Shown here in pieces: positions 1 through 6,453 of a stretch of 32,410 nt of DNA. The first letter of the stretch is position 1; the number at the start of each line of letters is the position of its first letter. The translations under genes and the position numbers were made by a program. The notes under the pieces were generated by a model. It ran no database searches. It saw only the letters and a list, made by a program, of their open reading frames with translations, and was not told the origin of the DNA. Origin of the DNA: an uncultured Eubacteriales bacterium (GTDB lineage Bacteria; Bacillota; Clostridia; Lachnospirales; Lachnospiraceae); assembly GCA_900316115.1 (NCBI GenBank), contig ONBN01000025.1, positions 1 through 32,410 on the forward strand, written 5' to 3'.

Positions 1-43
1 TTTTCGGTGTCAGTTTGAAAATATCAATACCTTTTAATGCCAT
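1..43 (-). CDS. acsC: Corrinoid iron-sulfur protein large subunit AcsC, 5' fragment only
   Basis: Only the first 14 codons are in the window, reading MALKGIDIFKLTPK. The start is ATG at 43-41, preceded by a GGGGGAG ribosome binding site with 7-nt spacing. The peptide resembles the N-terminus of AcsC proteins, which have a G-(I/L)-(D/E)-I-(Y/F)-K-x-(L)-P-K pattern just before a 4Fe-4S Cys motif. It begins 18 nt after the acsD stop, so the two are almost certainly cotranscribed. AcsC with AcsD carries the methyl group on a corrinoid cofactor to acetyl-CoA synthase. Identification rests on a very short peptide plus context; the Cys motif itself lies beyond the window. Confidence 0.8.
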   Translation of the reverse strand, partial: MALKGIDIFKLTPK

Positions 44-61
44 GATTCATCTCCCCCTTTC

Positions 62-1003
62 TTACATCAACGCAGCGACGAGACGTGCAATGGTATCCAC
101 GCTCTTCGGGTGTCTTAAGATGACTGCGTCAGCTCCGCCTGCGATAACAGAGGCTGCGGTGGAGACTTCCATTTCCACGCCGCGCTCTTCTCTCGGGCCC
201 CATTCCGGGAAGTCTTCTTCGGAAACGACAGCTTCCTTCACTGCCCATGCTTCCGATGCGACCGGGGTGATGATCGGCATCTGCAGCATTGCGTCGTTCT
301 GCTCTAAAGCAGCGGCACGGACACGGTCCAGTGTCGACGCAACGTACTCATAACCATAACCTACAGTCGCTGTTCCAACATTCATAACGATCTTCTTTGC
401 ATCAACACCTAACTGTGTTGTTACTACGTTCAGCTGTTTTGCAAGGTTGATATCATCGGCAGACTCTGCACCAACGATCTGGTTATACGCAAGTCCTGCT
501 GCTGCACCGATTGCCTTGTAGTTCTCTTCTTTCTCGGACAGAACGATGATGTTCCGCCCCTGAAGAGCCTCTGCTACCTTAGGAAGAAGTTCCGCATCCT
601 TCTCCACATTCTTGCAGCCCTCTACAACCAGTGGACAGTCAATAGCCTCTGCTACCTCTTTCACAACTGCGATCAGTTCCTCTGTAGATTTGTTAGCTCC
701 GTTGGGATCTCCGCCATCCAGATTGAGCACAACAAAATCTCCACCCTCCATAGCTGCTGCTTTCTTAGCGATCTCAGCCATAGTGGTGCAGCCTTCATAA
801 TATGCTCTGATACCAGGAGCAAAATCATCAAGGCCCATATCGGTGATCTCAACACCGATCTTAGGAGCGTTCTCGGTCGGGTTATCAAATGTATAGAAAG
901 GGAATGTGGAATTACCTCCTATTACAACTGCTTTATCGCCAGTTCCAACCGTAACCGCATTGATCTTTGCATTAAATTTTTGTGGTTTCTGATTAAATGG
1001 CAT
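62..1003 (-). CDS. acsD: Corrinoid iron-sulfur protein small subunit AcsD
   Basis: A 313-residue protein starting MPFNQKPQKF, recognised as the small (TIM-barrel) subunit of the corrinoid iron-sulfur protein. In the family this cytoplasmic subunit pairs with AcsC, and the heterodimer accepts the methyl group from methyl-THF via a methyltransferase and passes it to the A-cluster of acetyl-CoA synthase. Length is close to the family norm of a little over 300 residues. The ATG at 1003 follows a clear AAGGAGG site about 10 nt upstream. It lies 39 nt after the second acsB and 18 nt before acsC, a tightly packed operon order. No methyltransferase gene (acsE) is visible; it may lie beyond the left edge. 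Confidence 0.93.
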   Translation of the reverse strand: MPFNQKPQKFNAKINAVTVGTGDKAVVIGGNSTFPFYTFDNPTENAPKIGVEITDMGLDDFAPGIRAYYEGCTTMAEIAKKAAAMEGGDFVVLNLDGGDPNGANKSTEELIAVVKEVAEAIDCPLVVEGCKNVEKDAELLPKVAEALQGRNIIVLSEKEENYKAIGAAAGLAYNQIVGAESADDINLAKQLNVVTTQLGVDAKKIVMNVGTATVGYGYEYVASTLDRVRAAALEQNDAMLQMPIITPVASEAWAVKEAVVSEEDFPEWGPREERGVEMEVSTAASVIAGGADAVILRHPKSVDTIARLVAALM

Positions 1004-1042
1004 TTCTAATAAGCCTCCTTAGATTATTCAAAAATAATTATA

Positions 1043-3169
1043 CTACATCATCGGGTCCATTGACAATGCCGGATGATTATGTTCTGTTAAAAATGCAACA
1101 AGCACTTCCGGATCTGTTGCAACGGTTTCATCCCCGATCATATCCGTAAAATTGTCAATCCCATAAAGCTCTTTTGCAGTCTTATTCAAGCGTTCTGCAA
1201 CTGTGTCCTTTAATTCCTTGGGCATCCATACAATACGTTCAATACCGCCTTCTGCCTTCATGAATTTCTTGGATGAAATAAAATGTTTTCCATGTCCCAT
1301 AAATCCAGGTGTCTGAACACCGCCGCCAGTCATGGATGCCATCTCGGAGAACGTCATTCCAAGAGGTGTCATGCCTGCATACTCACGGTTTGCGATCACC
1401 ACGCCATTGGAAAATGGCTCGATTCCGCAGATACACTCAAAGCATCCGCAGGAAGTCATAGGATCCTGCATAATGGAATACAAGGTAACATGCTCAAGAG
1501 CTCCCTGTGAGAACTTCTGAACTGCTTCATCCACATCTTCATAAGACCCCAGGTTCTCATCAATAGGACGTTCCTTTGTGATCACCTGACACGGTCCATT
1601 TGGATCAAGCTCATTTGTAGCTTTTGCATCCAGCCAGGATACAGCACCGCAAAGTCCCAGTCTCTCAGGTGTGACTACGCACACATGTGATGGGGAGAAT
1701 GCCTGGCAAAGGATGCAGCTGTAATACACATCTACAGACTCATCTGTAAGAGTCTCCAGACGGGCATCACGTTTGTCAAAAGTAGGAATACCTACTTCAT
1801 GACGCATCCTGGTGCATTCTGCCGGATCTGTAAAGATCGTTACCTGACATTTGTCTACAACAGCTTCAAATTCATTCTTCACCTGGGTATACAGCACTTC
1901 CCCGAAATGTTTCGCACGGAAGCCTGCCTCATATGCCTCATTACTGATACGGATACGGAACATATCCCTCTGGCCTGTATGATATACACCCTCGATGCAG
2001 TTTATATAATTGTGGAATTTACGCTCGATAACCGGTTCAAAATCCGGCTGCATCTTCTTTCCTGCCACTTCTACCAGGTAGGCAAGACTGTGTTTGCTGC
2101 CAGGTTCAAAGGTATCGATTTCCGGGCCTACGACCGTGATCTTGTGATCCTCAACCTCGTCCATGGCCTTGGTCTGTACAAGTTCTACGCAGTCCACACG
2201 GGAACCGTCAAATTCCACACGCATATCCTTACGACGGATGATCTCCCCCTCAAAAGCGGAGGCGAATGCAACCGGGATATCTACTTTTGTGATCTTGATC
2301 TTAATATTTCTGGCTTCCAGGGAAACCTTATTGAAATCAGCTACATCCGGGCATGCAATCAGTGCACCTGGTACTTCTTCGATATTCTCTGTCTCATTGG
2401 AGATTACCGGGAAACCAAGCTTGATAGCGCCTGCTCCTGCAGCCAGTACAACGTCATCTACCGGTTTGAAGGCATTTACAAATGCAGGTACCCTCTCTGC
2501 GGTATAAGAAAGCAGTGATGCTGCATCCCCTGGTGTTACATTACCAAAGATCAGTGCTGCACGAAGTGCAACAGATACTACATGGATCACAGATGTAACA
2601 TCTTTTCCAAGAGGAACGATACGGAGATTATATCCCATCTTAAGCCCCAGTTCCTGTGCCTGATCAATAATACCGCCAACCAATGTCACAAGGATACCCT
2701 GCGCCTGATAGCTTTTGATCAGATCTACGCCTTCCTGGGCAGTAGGTGCGGATCCAAGGATCACGGCTACGCCTGGAATGTCGCCGGTAACAAGGGGTAC
2801 ACCAAGCTCACGGATAATAGAATCCGCAAGATGGCCATAACACGGCTCCTGATAAGGTTCTGCACCATCCAGATATTTCAGTGCTTCAATAAACTCTGCA
2901 CACAGAGCTGTAGCAACACCGGACATCAGAGCATTGTCAAGGGTCTCTTCCCTGTTCATCAGGGATTTTACTACACCAAGAGCTTCCTTAAGCTCTCCCA
3001 GTGTTTTGACCTTAACACCGGTAACAGCATAGTAACACGGCAGACAGTATGCTGTATGTGGAAATCCTACAGCCTTGTCTGCGCCATTGGCTTGTACGGC
3101 ATCGTTTACAGCCTTCTCTGTAAGGCCGTAAACAGCGTCATTTCCGCTGAAAATTCTGTTGATTAACAT
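1043..3169 (-). CDS. acsB: Acetyl-CoA synthase, second (downstream) copy
   Basis: A 708-residue acetyl-CoA synthase (CO-methylating), which joins CO, the corrinoid methyl group and CoA into acetyl-CoA. All expected A-cluster ligands are visible: Cys485, 488, 497 and 507 in the CILCQAF...HVCVV...LCG block for the 4Fe-4S cubane, and Cys574-Gly-Cys576 in SCGCFEC for the nickel sites, with the same 67-residue spacing as the characterised Moorella enzyme. The N-terminal CODH-contacting domain is present, so the protein is full length. I chose ATG 3169 rather than the in-frame ATG 3178, because the AAGGAG site abuts 3178 but sits 9 nt from 3169. By hand alignment it is gapless and about 82% identical to the upstream copy. 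It is separated from that copy by 292 nt holding a palindromic repeat and a strong hairpin. Confidence 0.95.
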   Translation of the reverse strand: MLINRIFSGNDAVYGLTEKAVNDAVQANGADKAVGFPHTAYCLPCYYAVTGVKVKTLGELKEALGVVKSLMNREETLDNALMSGVATALCAEFIEALKYLDGAEPYQEPCYGHLADSIIRELGVPLVTGDIPGVAVILGSAPTAQEGVDLIKSYQAQGILVTLVGGIIDQAQELGLKMGYNLRIVPLGKDVTSVIHVVSVALRAALIFGNVTPGDAASLLSYTAERVPAFVNAFKPVDDVVLAAGAGAIKLGFPVISNETENIEEVPGALIACPDVADFNKVSLEARNIKIKITKVDIPVAFASAFEGEIIRRKDMRVEFDGSRVDCVELVQTKAMDEVEDHKITVVGPEIDTFEPGSKHSLAYLVEVAGKKMQPDFEPVIERKFHNYINCIEGVYHTGQRDMFRIRISNEAYEAGFRAKHFGEVLYTQVKNEFEAVVDKCQVTIFTDPAECTRMRHEVGIPTFDKRDARLETLTDESVDVYYSCILCQAFSPSHVCVVTPERLGLCGAVSWLDAKATNELDPNGPCQVITKERPIDENLGSYEDVDEAVQKFSQGALEHVTLYSIMQDPMTSCGCFECICGIEPFSNGVVIANREYAGMTPLGMTFSEMASMTGGGVQTPGFMGHGKHFISSKKFMKAEGGIERIVWMPKELKDTVAERLNKTAKELYGIDNFTDMIGDETVATDPEVLVAFLTEHNHPALSMDPMM

Positions 3170-3192
3170 TGTTTCCATCTCCTTTTTGTATG

Positions 3193-3264
3193 TTAATCCA
3201 AACCTGAATCAAGAATGCCTCGGCATTCTTGCTGCGAGGTGCGCGTCATGTAATTGCATGACAT
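3193..3264 (-). CDS. Possible 23-residue leader-like peptide inside repeat copy 1
   Basis: A small reading frame starting ATG 3264, four nt after an AGGAG motif, reads MSCNYMTRTSQQECRGIL and then DSGLD before a TAA at 3193. The stop lies 24 nt upstream of the acsB start at 3169. The same frame recurs in the second copy of the repeat (11213-11293), with the first 18 residues conserved except at positions 5 and 15. It sits within the hairpin-forming arms of the repeat, so conservation may reflect the DNA or RNA structure and not a peptide. I do not recognise a function, and translation is unproven. Confidence 0.3.
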   Translation of the reverse strand: MSCNYMTRTSQQECRGILDSGLD

Positions 3265-3335
3265 ACTTCTCCTGCGCACCTCTGCAATCCTGCCGGAGGC
3301 TATATCAGCTGGGGGATTGACTCCCAGCTGATATA
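3210..3335. repeat. Dispersed palindromic repeat, copy 1 (short form)
   Basis: A 126-bp block that recurs at 11239-11417. It contains three successive palindromes: a 20-nt hairpin at 3211-3230 (stem AAGAATGC/GCATTCTT), a nested structure at 3236-3283 (outer stem GAGGTGCGC/GCGCACCTC enclosing GTCATG/CATGAC), and a 13-bp stem TATATCAGCTGGG/CCCAGCTGATATA at 3301-3313 and 3323-3335. Between the copies the first 90 or so bases differ at only a few positions, while the flanking DNA is unrelated, so this is a discrete repeat unit. It encodes no transposase and could be a REP/MITE-like element or a structured RNA. Confidence 0.85.
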
Positions 3336-3346
3336 TATATCGTAAA

Positions 3347-3376
3347 CCGGGGCAGGGGAAATATCCCCTGTCCCGG
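3347..3376 (-). terminator. Terminator-like GC-rich hairpin between acsB copies
   Basis: On the minus strand CCGGG-A-CAGGGGA, a TATT loop, then TCCCCTG-C-CCCGG forms a 12-bp stem with one mismatch, followed by TTTACG. The U-tract is short, so it may be a partial terminator, an attenuator or a 3'-end stabiliser for the upstream acsB message, not a full stop. It lies about 85 nt past the acsB stop at 3462. Confidence 0.5.
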
Positions 3377-3461
3377 ATTGCCGATCACAAGACCAAAACT
3401 TTACCCTCCGCTGCAAAGCTTTATGTCATGTCCTGTTAAAACAGGTACGACAGATCCGCAA

Positions 3462-5591
3462 TTACATCATTGGATCCAGTGCAAGTGCCGGATGGCCCTT
3501 CTCTGTAAGGAATCCTACCAGAGTCTCCGGATCAGTTGCTACTGTCTCATCACCGATCATATCAGTGAAGTTGTCAATTCCGTAAAGATCTTTTGCAGTT
3601 GCATTTAATTTATCTGCAATAAACTCTTTTAATTCTTTTGGCATCCATACGATACGCTCGATACCGCCCTCAGCCTTCATAAATTTCTTGGAAGCGATGA
3701 AGTGTTTACCATGTCCCATGAATCCAGGAGTCTGCACACCACCACCTGTCATGGAAGCCATCTCTGAGAATGTCATTCCAAGAGGTGTCATGCCTGCATA
3801 CTCACGGTTTGCGATAACAACACCGTTGGAGAATGGCTCAATACCACAGATACACTCAAAGCATCCGCAGGAAGTCATAGGATCCTGCATGATGGAGTAC
3901 AGTGTAACATGCTCCAAAGCGCCCTGGGAGAATTTCTGAACTGCTTCATCAACATCCTCATAAGCACCAAGTTCTTCGTTGATCGGACGCTCTTTTGTGA
4001 TCACCTGGCAAGGTCCGTTAGGATCCAGCTCGTTGGTAGCCTTAGCATCCAGCCATGAAACTGCACCGCAAAGTCCAAGTCTCTCTGGTGTTACCACGCA
4101 TACGTGGGACGGGGAGAATGCCTGGCAGAGGATACAGCTGTAATATACGTCAACAGACTCATCTGTAAGATTTGCAAGACGGTCATCACGTTTCTCGAAG
4201 ATCGGAATAGCAACTTCATGACGAACTCTTGTACACTCAGCAGGATCTGTGTAGATCACAACCTCACACTTGTCAACAACAGCATCAAACTCGTTCTTAA
4301 CCTGTGTATACAGAACCTCACCAATATGTTTGATACGGAATCCTGCATCAAATGCTGCATGGCTGATACGGATACGCTGCATATCTCTCTGGCCTGTATG
4401 GTATACACCCTCGATACAGTTGATGTAGTTGTGGAATTTACGCTCGATAACCGGCTCAAAGTCTGGCTGCATGTTCTTACCGGAAACTTTAACAACATAA
4501 GCAATGCTGTTCTTGCTTCCATCTTCCATCTCGTCTACTTCCGGTCCAACAACTGTGATCTTGTGGTCCTCAACCTCTGAAGAGTCACAGGTATGTACAA
4601 GCTCTGCACAGTCTACACGGGAACCGTCAAACTCAACACGCATGTCTTTACGACGGATGATCTCACCCTCGAATGCAGATGCGAATGCAACCGGGATATC
4701 AATATTTGTGATCTTGATCTTAATGTCACGTGCCTCAAGGGAAGTAGCATTAAATTTGCTAACATCCTCCTGAACAATCAGGCTCTTCGGTACACGGAAA
4801 ATGTTCTCTGTCTCGTTTGTGATAACAGGGAAGCCAAGTGCGATGGCACCAGCACCACATGCGACAACAACATCATCCAGAGGTCCGAAAGCATTAACAA
4901 ATGCCGGAACACGATCCATGGTATATTTCATAAGAGAGCCTGCATCACCAGGTGTTACATTACCGAAGATCAGGGCTGCACGAAGTGCTACGGATACTAC
5001 GTGGATCACTGCAGTAACATCCTTGCCAAGCGGGATAACACGTACATTTGCACCAGTATTCATACCAGCTTCTTTTACCTGGTCAATGATGCCGCCAACC
5101 AGTGTTACAAGGATACCCTGTGACTGATAGCTCTTTACAAGAGCAACGCCCTCTTCTACAGAAGGAGCTGTGCCAAGGATAACTGCAACGCCTGGGATAT
5201 CTCCTGTTACAAGGGGAACACCCAGCTCACGGATCACTGCATCAGCAAGATGGCCATAGCATGGCTCTTCGTATGGTACAGCACCGTCAATATATTTCAG
5301 GACTTCGATGAACTCAGCGCAAAGTGCGGTAGCAACACCGGACATAAATGCATCATTCAGTCTTTTTTCTCTTGTCATCAGTGTTTTTACAACACCAAGG
5401 GCTTCTTTTAATTCTTTTAAGGTAGTAACCTTAGAACCGGTTACTGAATAGTAGCATGGAAGGCTGTAAGCTGTATCAGGGAAGCTTACTGCTTTGTCTT
5501 CGCCATGCTGAGCAATTGCAGCATCAATCGCACCTTCTGTTAAACCATATACAGCGTCATTTCCGCTGAATACTCTATCAAATAATGTCAC
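3462..5591 (-). CDS. acsB: Acetyl-CoA synthase, first (upstream) copy
   Basis: A 709-residue acetyl-CoA synthase with all A-cluster ligands: Cys486, 489, 498 and 508 for the cubane and Cys575-Gly-Cys577 for nickel. It catalyses the final condensation of the Wood-Ljungdahl pathway in complex with CODH. I prefer the GTG at 5591 (protein starting TLFDRVFSGND), because AGGAGGT ends directly at the alternative ATG 5597 but is 6 nt from the GTG; the ATG would give 711 residues. It is 70 nt downstream of a CooC gene, consistent with coupled synthesis and nickel loading. Hand alignment to the second copy gives about 77% identity over the first 480 residues, about 98% over the A-cluster core, and about 76% over the last 54. 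Confidence 0.95.
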   Translation of the reverse strand: MTLFDRVFSGNDAVYGLTEGAIDAAIAQHGEDKAVSFPDTAYSLPCYYSVTGSKVTTLKELKEALGVVKTLMTREKRLNDAFMSGVATALCAEFIEVLKYIDGAVPYEEPCYGHLADAVIRELGVPLVTGDIPGVAVILGTAPSVEEGVALVKSYQSQGILVTLVGGIIDQVKEAGMNTGANVRVIPLGKDVTAVIHVVSVALRAALIFGNVTPGDAGSLMKYTMDRVPAFVNAFGPLDDVVVACGAGAIALGFPVITNETENIFRVPKSLIVQEDVSKFNATSLEARDIKIKITNIDIPVAFASAFEGEIIRRKDMRVEFDGSRVDCAELVHTCDSSEVEDHKITVVGPEVDEMEDGSKNSIAYVVKVSGKNMQPDFEPVIERKFHNYINCIEGVYHTGQRDMQRIRISHAAFDAGFRIKHIGEVLYTQVKNEFDAVVDKCEVVIYTDPAECTRVRHEVAIPIFEKRDDRLANLTDESVDVYYSCILCQAFSPSHVCVVTPERLGLCGAVSWLDAKATNELDPNGPCQVITKERPINEELGAYEDVDEAVQKFSQGALEHVTLYSIMQDPMTSCGCFECICGIEPFSNGVVIANREYAGMTPLGMTFSEMASMTGGGVQTPGFMGHGKHFIASKKFMKAEGGIERIVWMPKELKEFIADKLNATAKDLYGIDNFTDMIGDETVATDPETLVGFLTEKGHPALALDPMM

Positions 5592-5652
5592 TGTCATACC
5601 TCCTATTATTTACAGACTTGAATCATTATTTACAGGAAACCCTCCGATCGCT

Positions 5653-5668
5653 CATCTGTTATCAGATG
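5653..5668 (-). other. Small hairpin at the cooC stop codon
   Basis: CATCTG-ATAA-CAGATG forms a perfect 6-bp stem with a tetraloop that overlaps the stop codon of the upstream ATPase gene and precedes acsB by about 60 nt. There is no U-tract, so a terminator is unlikely. It is one of several hairpins in the gaps of this operon. Confidence 0.45.
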
Positions 5669-6429
5669 GTCCCATCTATTTTATTCTTGATCTTTCTGAT
5701 CTCATCCGTCACAGACTGGCTGAAATCATAGGGGGATTTCCCCTGGCGGTCTGCGTCCATTACTTCAGTATTGTAATGGATCATCCCAAGGAGATCTTCT
5801 GCCGGGATCCTGGAGCGGATAAACTCCTCATCCTCAGAGTTTCTCACTTTGTTAGCCACCACTTTCACCTGGGATACACCCAGGTCTTTTGCAAGACGCT
5901 TAACATTCTTGTAAGTCTGTACGCTTCTTGCACCCGGCTCGATCACCACGATAAACTCATCCATACTTTCTGTGGTACCCCGGCCCAGATGCTCCAGGCC
6001 GGCTTCCATGTCCATGATCACCACATCATCCCTGTGAACCACAAGATTGCTGATGATCCTTTTAAGCATTACATGCTCAGGGCAGACACATCCGCCTCCC
6101 CCTGTCTCCACAGTACCAAGGACAAGCAGTTTTACTCCGTTACAGGTCTTACCGTAGGTATCCGGAATATCATCCACTTTAGGATTCAGCGTATAAAACT
6201 GATTCCGGCTGTTTGCTCCTGTACGTTCCTCCACAAGCTTACGCATCTTTGATATCGGTACAATGGAATCCAGTGTATCCTCATCAAAACCAAGGGCAAG
6301 GCCTAGATTGGCATCCGGATCCACATCCGCTGCAAGAACCTTCTTCCCCTCATCTGCGTATAATCTGGCAAGTGTTGCCGCAAAAGTTGTCTTTCCTACT
6401 CCGCCTTTACCGGTTACTGCTATCTTCAT
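5662..6429 (-). CDS. cooC: CooC/AcsF-type nickel-insertion ATPase, copy adjacent to acsB
   Basis: A 255-residue MinD-superfamily ATPase with a deviant Walker A motif GKGGVGKT (residues 7-14) and a Cys-x-Cys pair (Cys114, Cys116, in GGGCVCPE) typical of CooC proteins, where the pair binds metal at a dimer interface. CooC-family proteins help insert nickel into CODH or, for AcsF, acetyl-CoA synthase in the cytoplasm. It sits 24 nt after the CODH gene and 70 nt before the first acsB. That position fits either client, and the name AcsF is equally possible. ATG 6429 is preceded by GAAAGG. It differs clearly from the second CooC homologue at 8485-9255. Confidence 0.9.
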   Translation of the reverse strand: MKIAVTGKGGVGKTTFAATLARLYADEGKKVLAADVDPDANLGLALGFDEDTLDSIVPISKMRKLVEERTGANSRNQFYTLNPKVDDIPDTYGKTCNGVKLLVLGTVETGGGGCVCPEHVMLKRIISNLVVHRDDVVIMDMEAGLEHLGRGTTESMDEFIVVIEPGARSVQTYKNVKRLAKDLGVSQVKVVANKVRNSEDEEFIRSRIPAEDLLGMIHYNTEVMDADRQGKSPYDFSQSVTDEIRKIKNKIDGTI

Positions 6430-6453
6430 AAGTTAATCGCGCCTTTCCTGCTA

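Larger units (their letters stand above)
3170..3461. other. Spacer between the two acsB genes, rich in hairpins
   Basis: This 292-nt gap is the largest inside the operon. From the acsB stop at 3462 leftward it holds a small hairpin (CCTGTT/AACAGG, 3432-3445), a GC-rich hairpin (3347-3376), a 13-bp hairpin (3301-3335), the nested hairpins of the dispersed repeat (3210-3335), and the ribosome binding site of the next acsB. I see no convincing sigma-A promoter on the minus strand here. The downstream acsB-acsD-acsC genes therefore probably depend on read-through from the upstream operon. Confidence 0.7.

Noticed and set aside
1-353. A plus-strand 112-codon frame at the left edge
   Set aside because: It is antisense to acsD and the acsC start and has no gene-like features.
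3210-3335. CRISPR-like repeat
   Set aside because: Only two copies are present, 8 kb apart, with no regular spacers and no cas genes.
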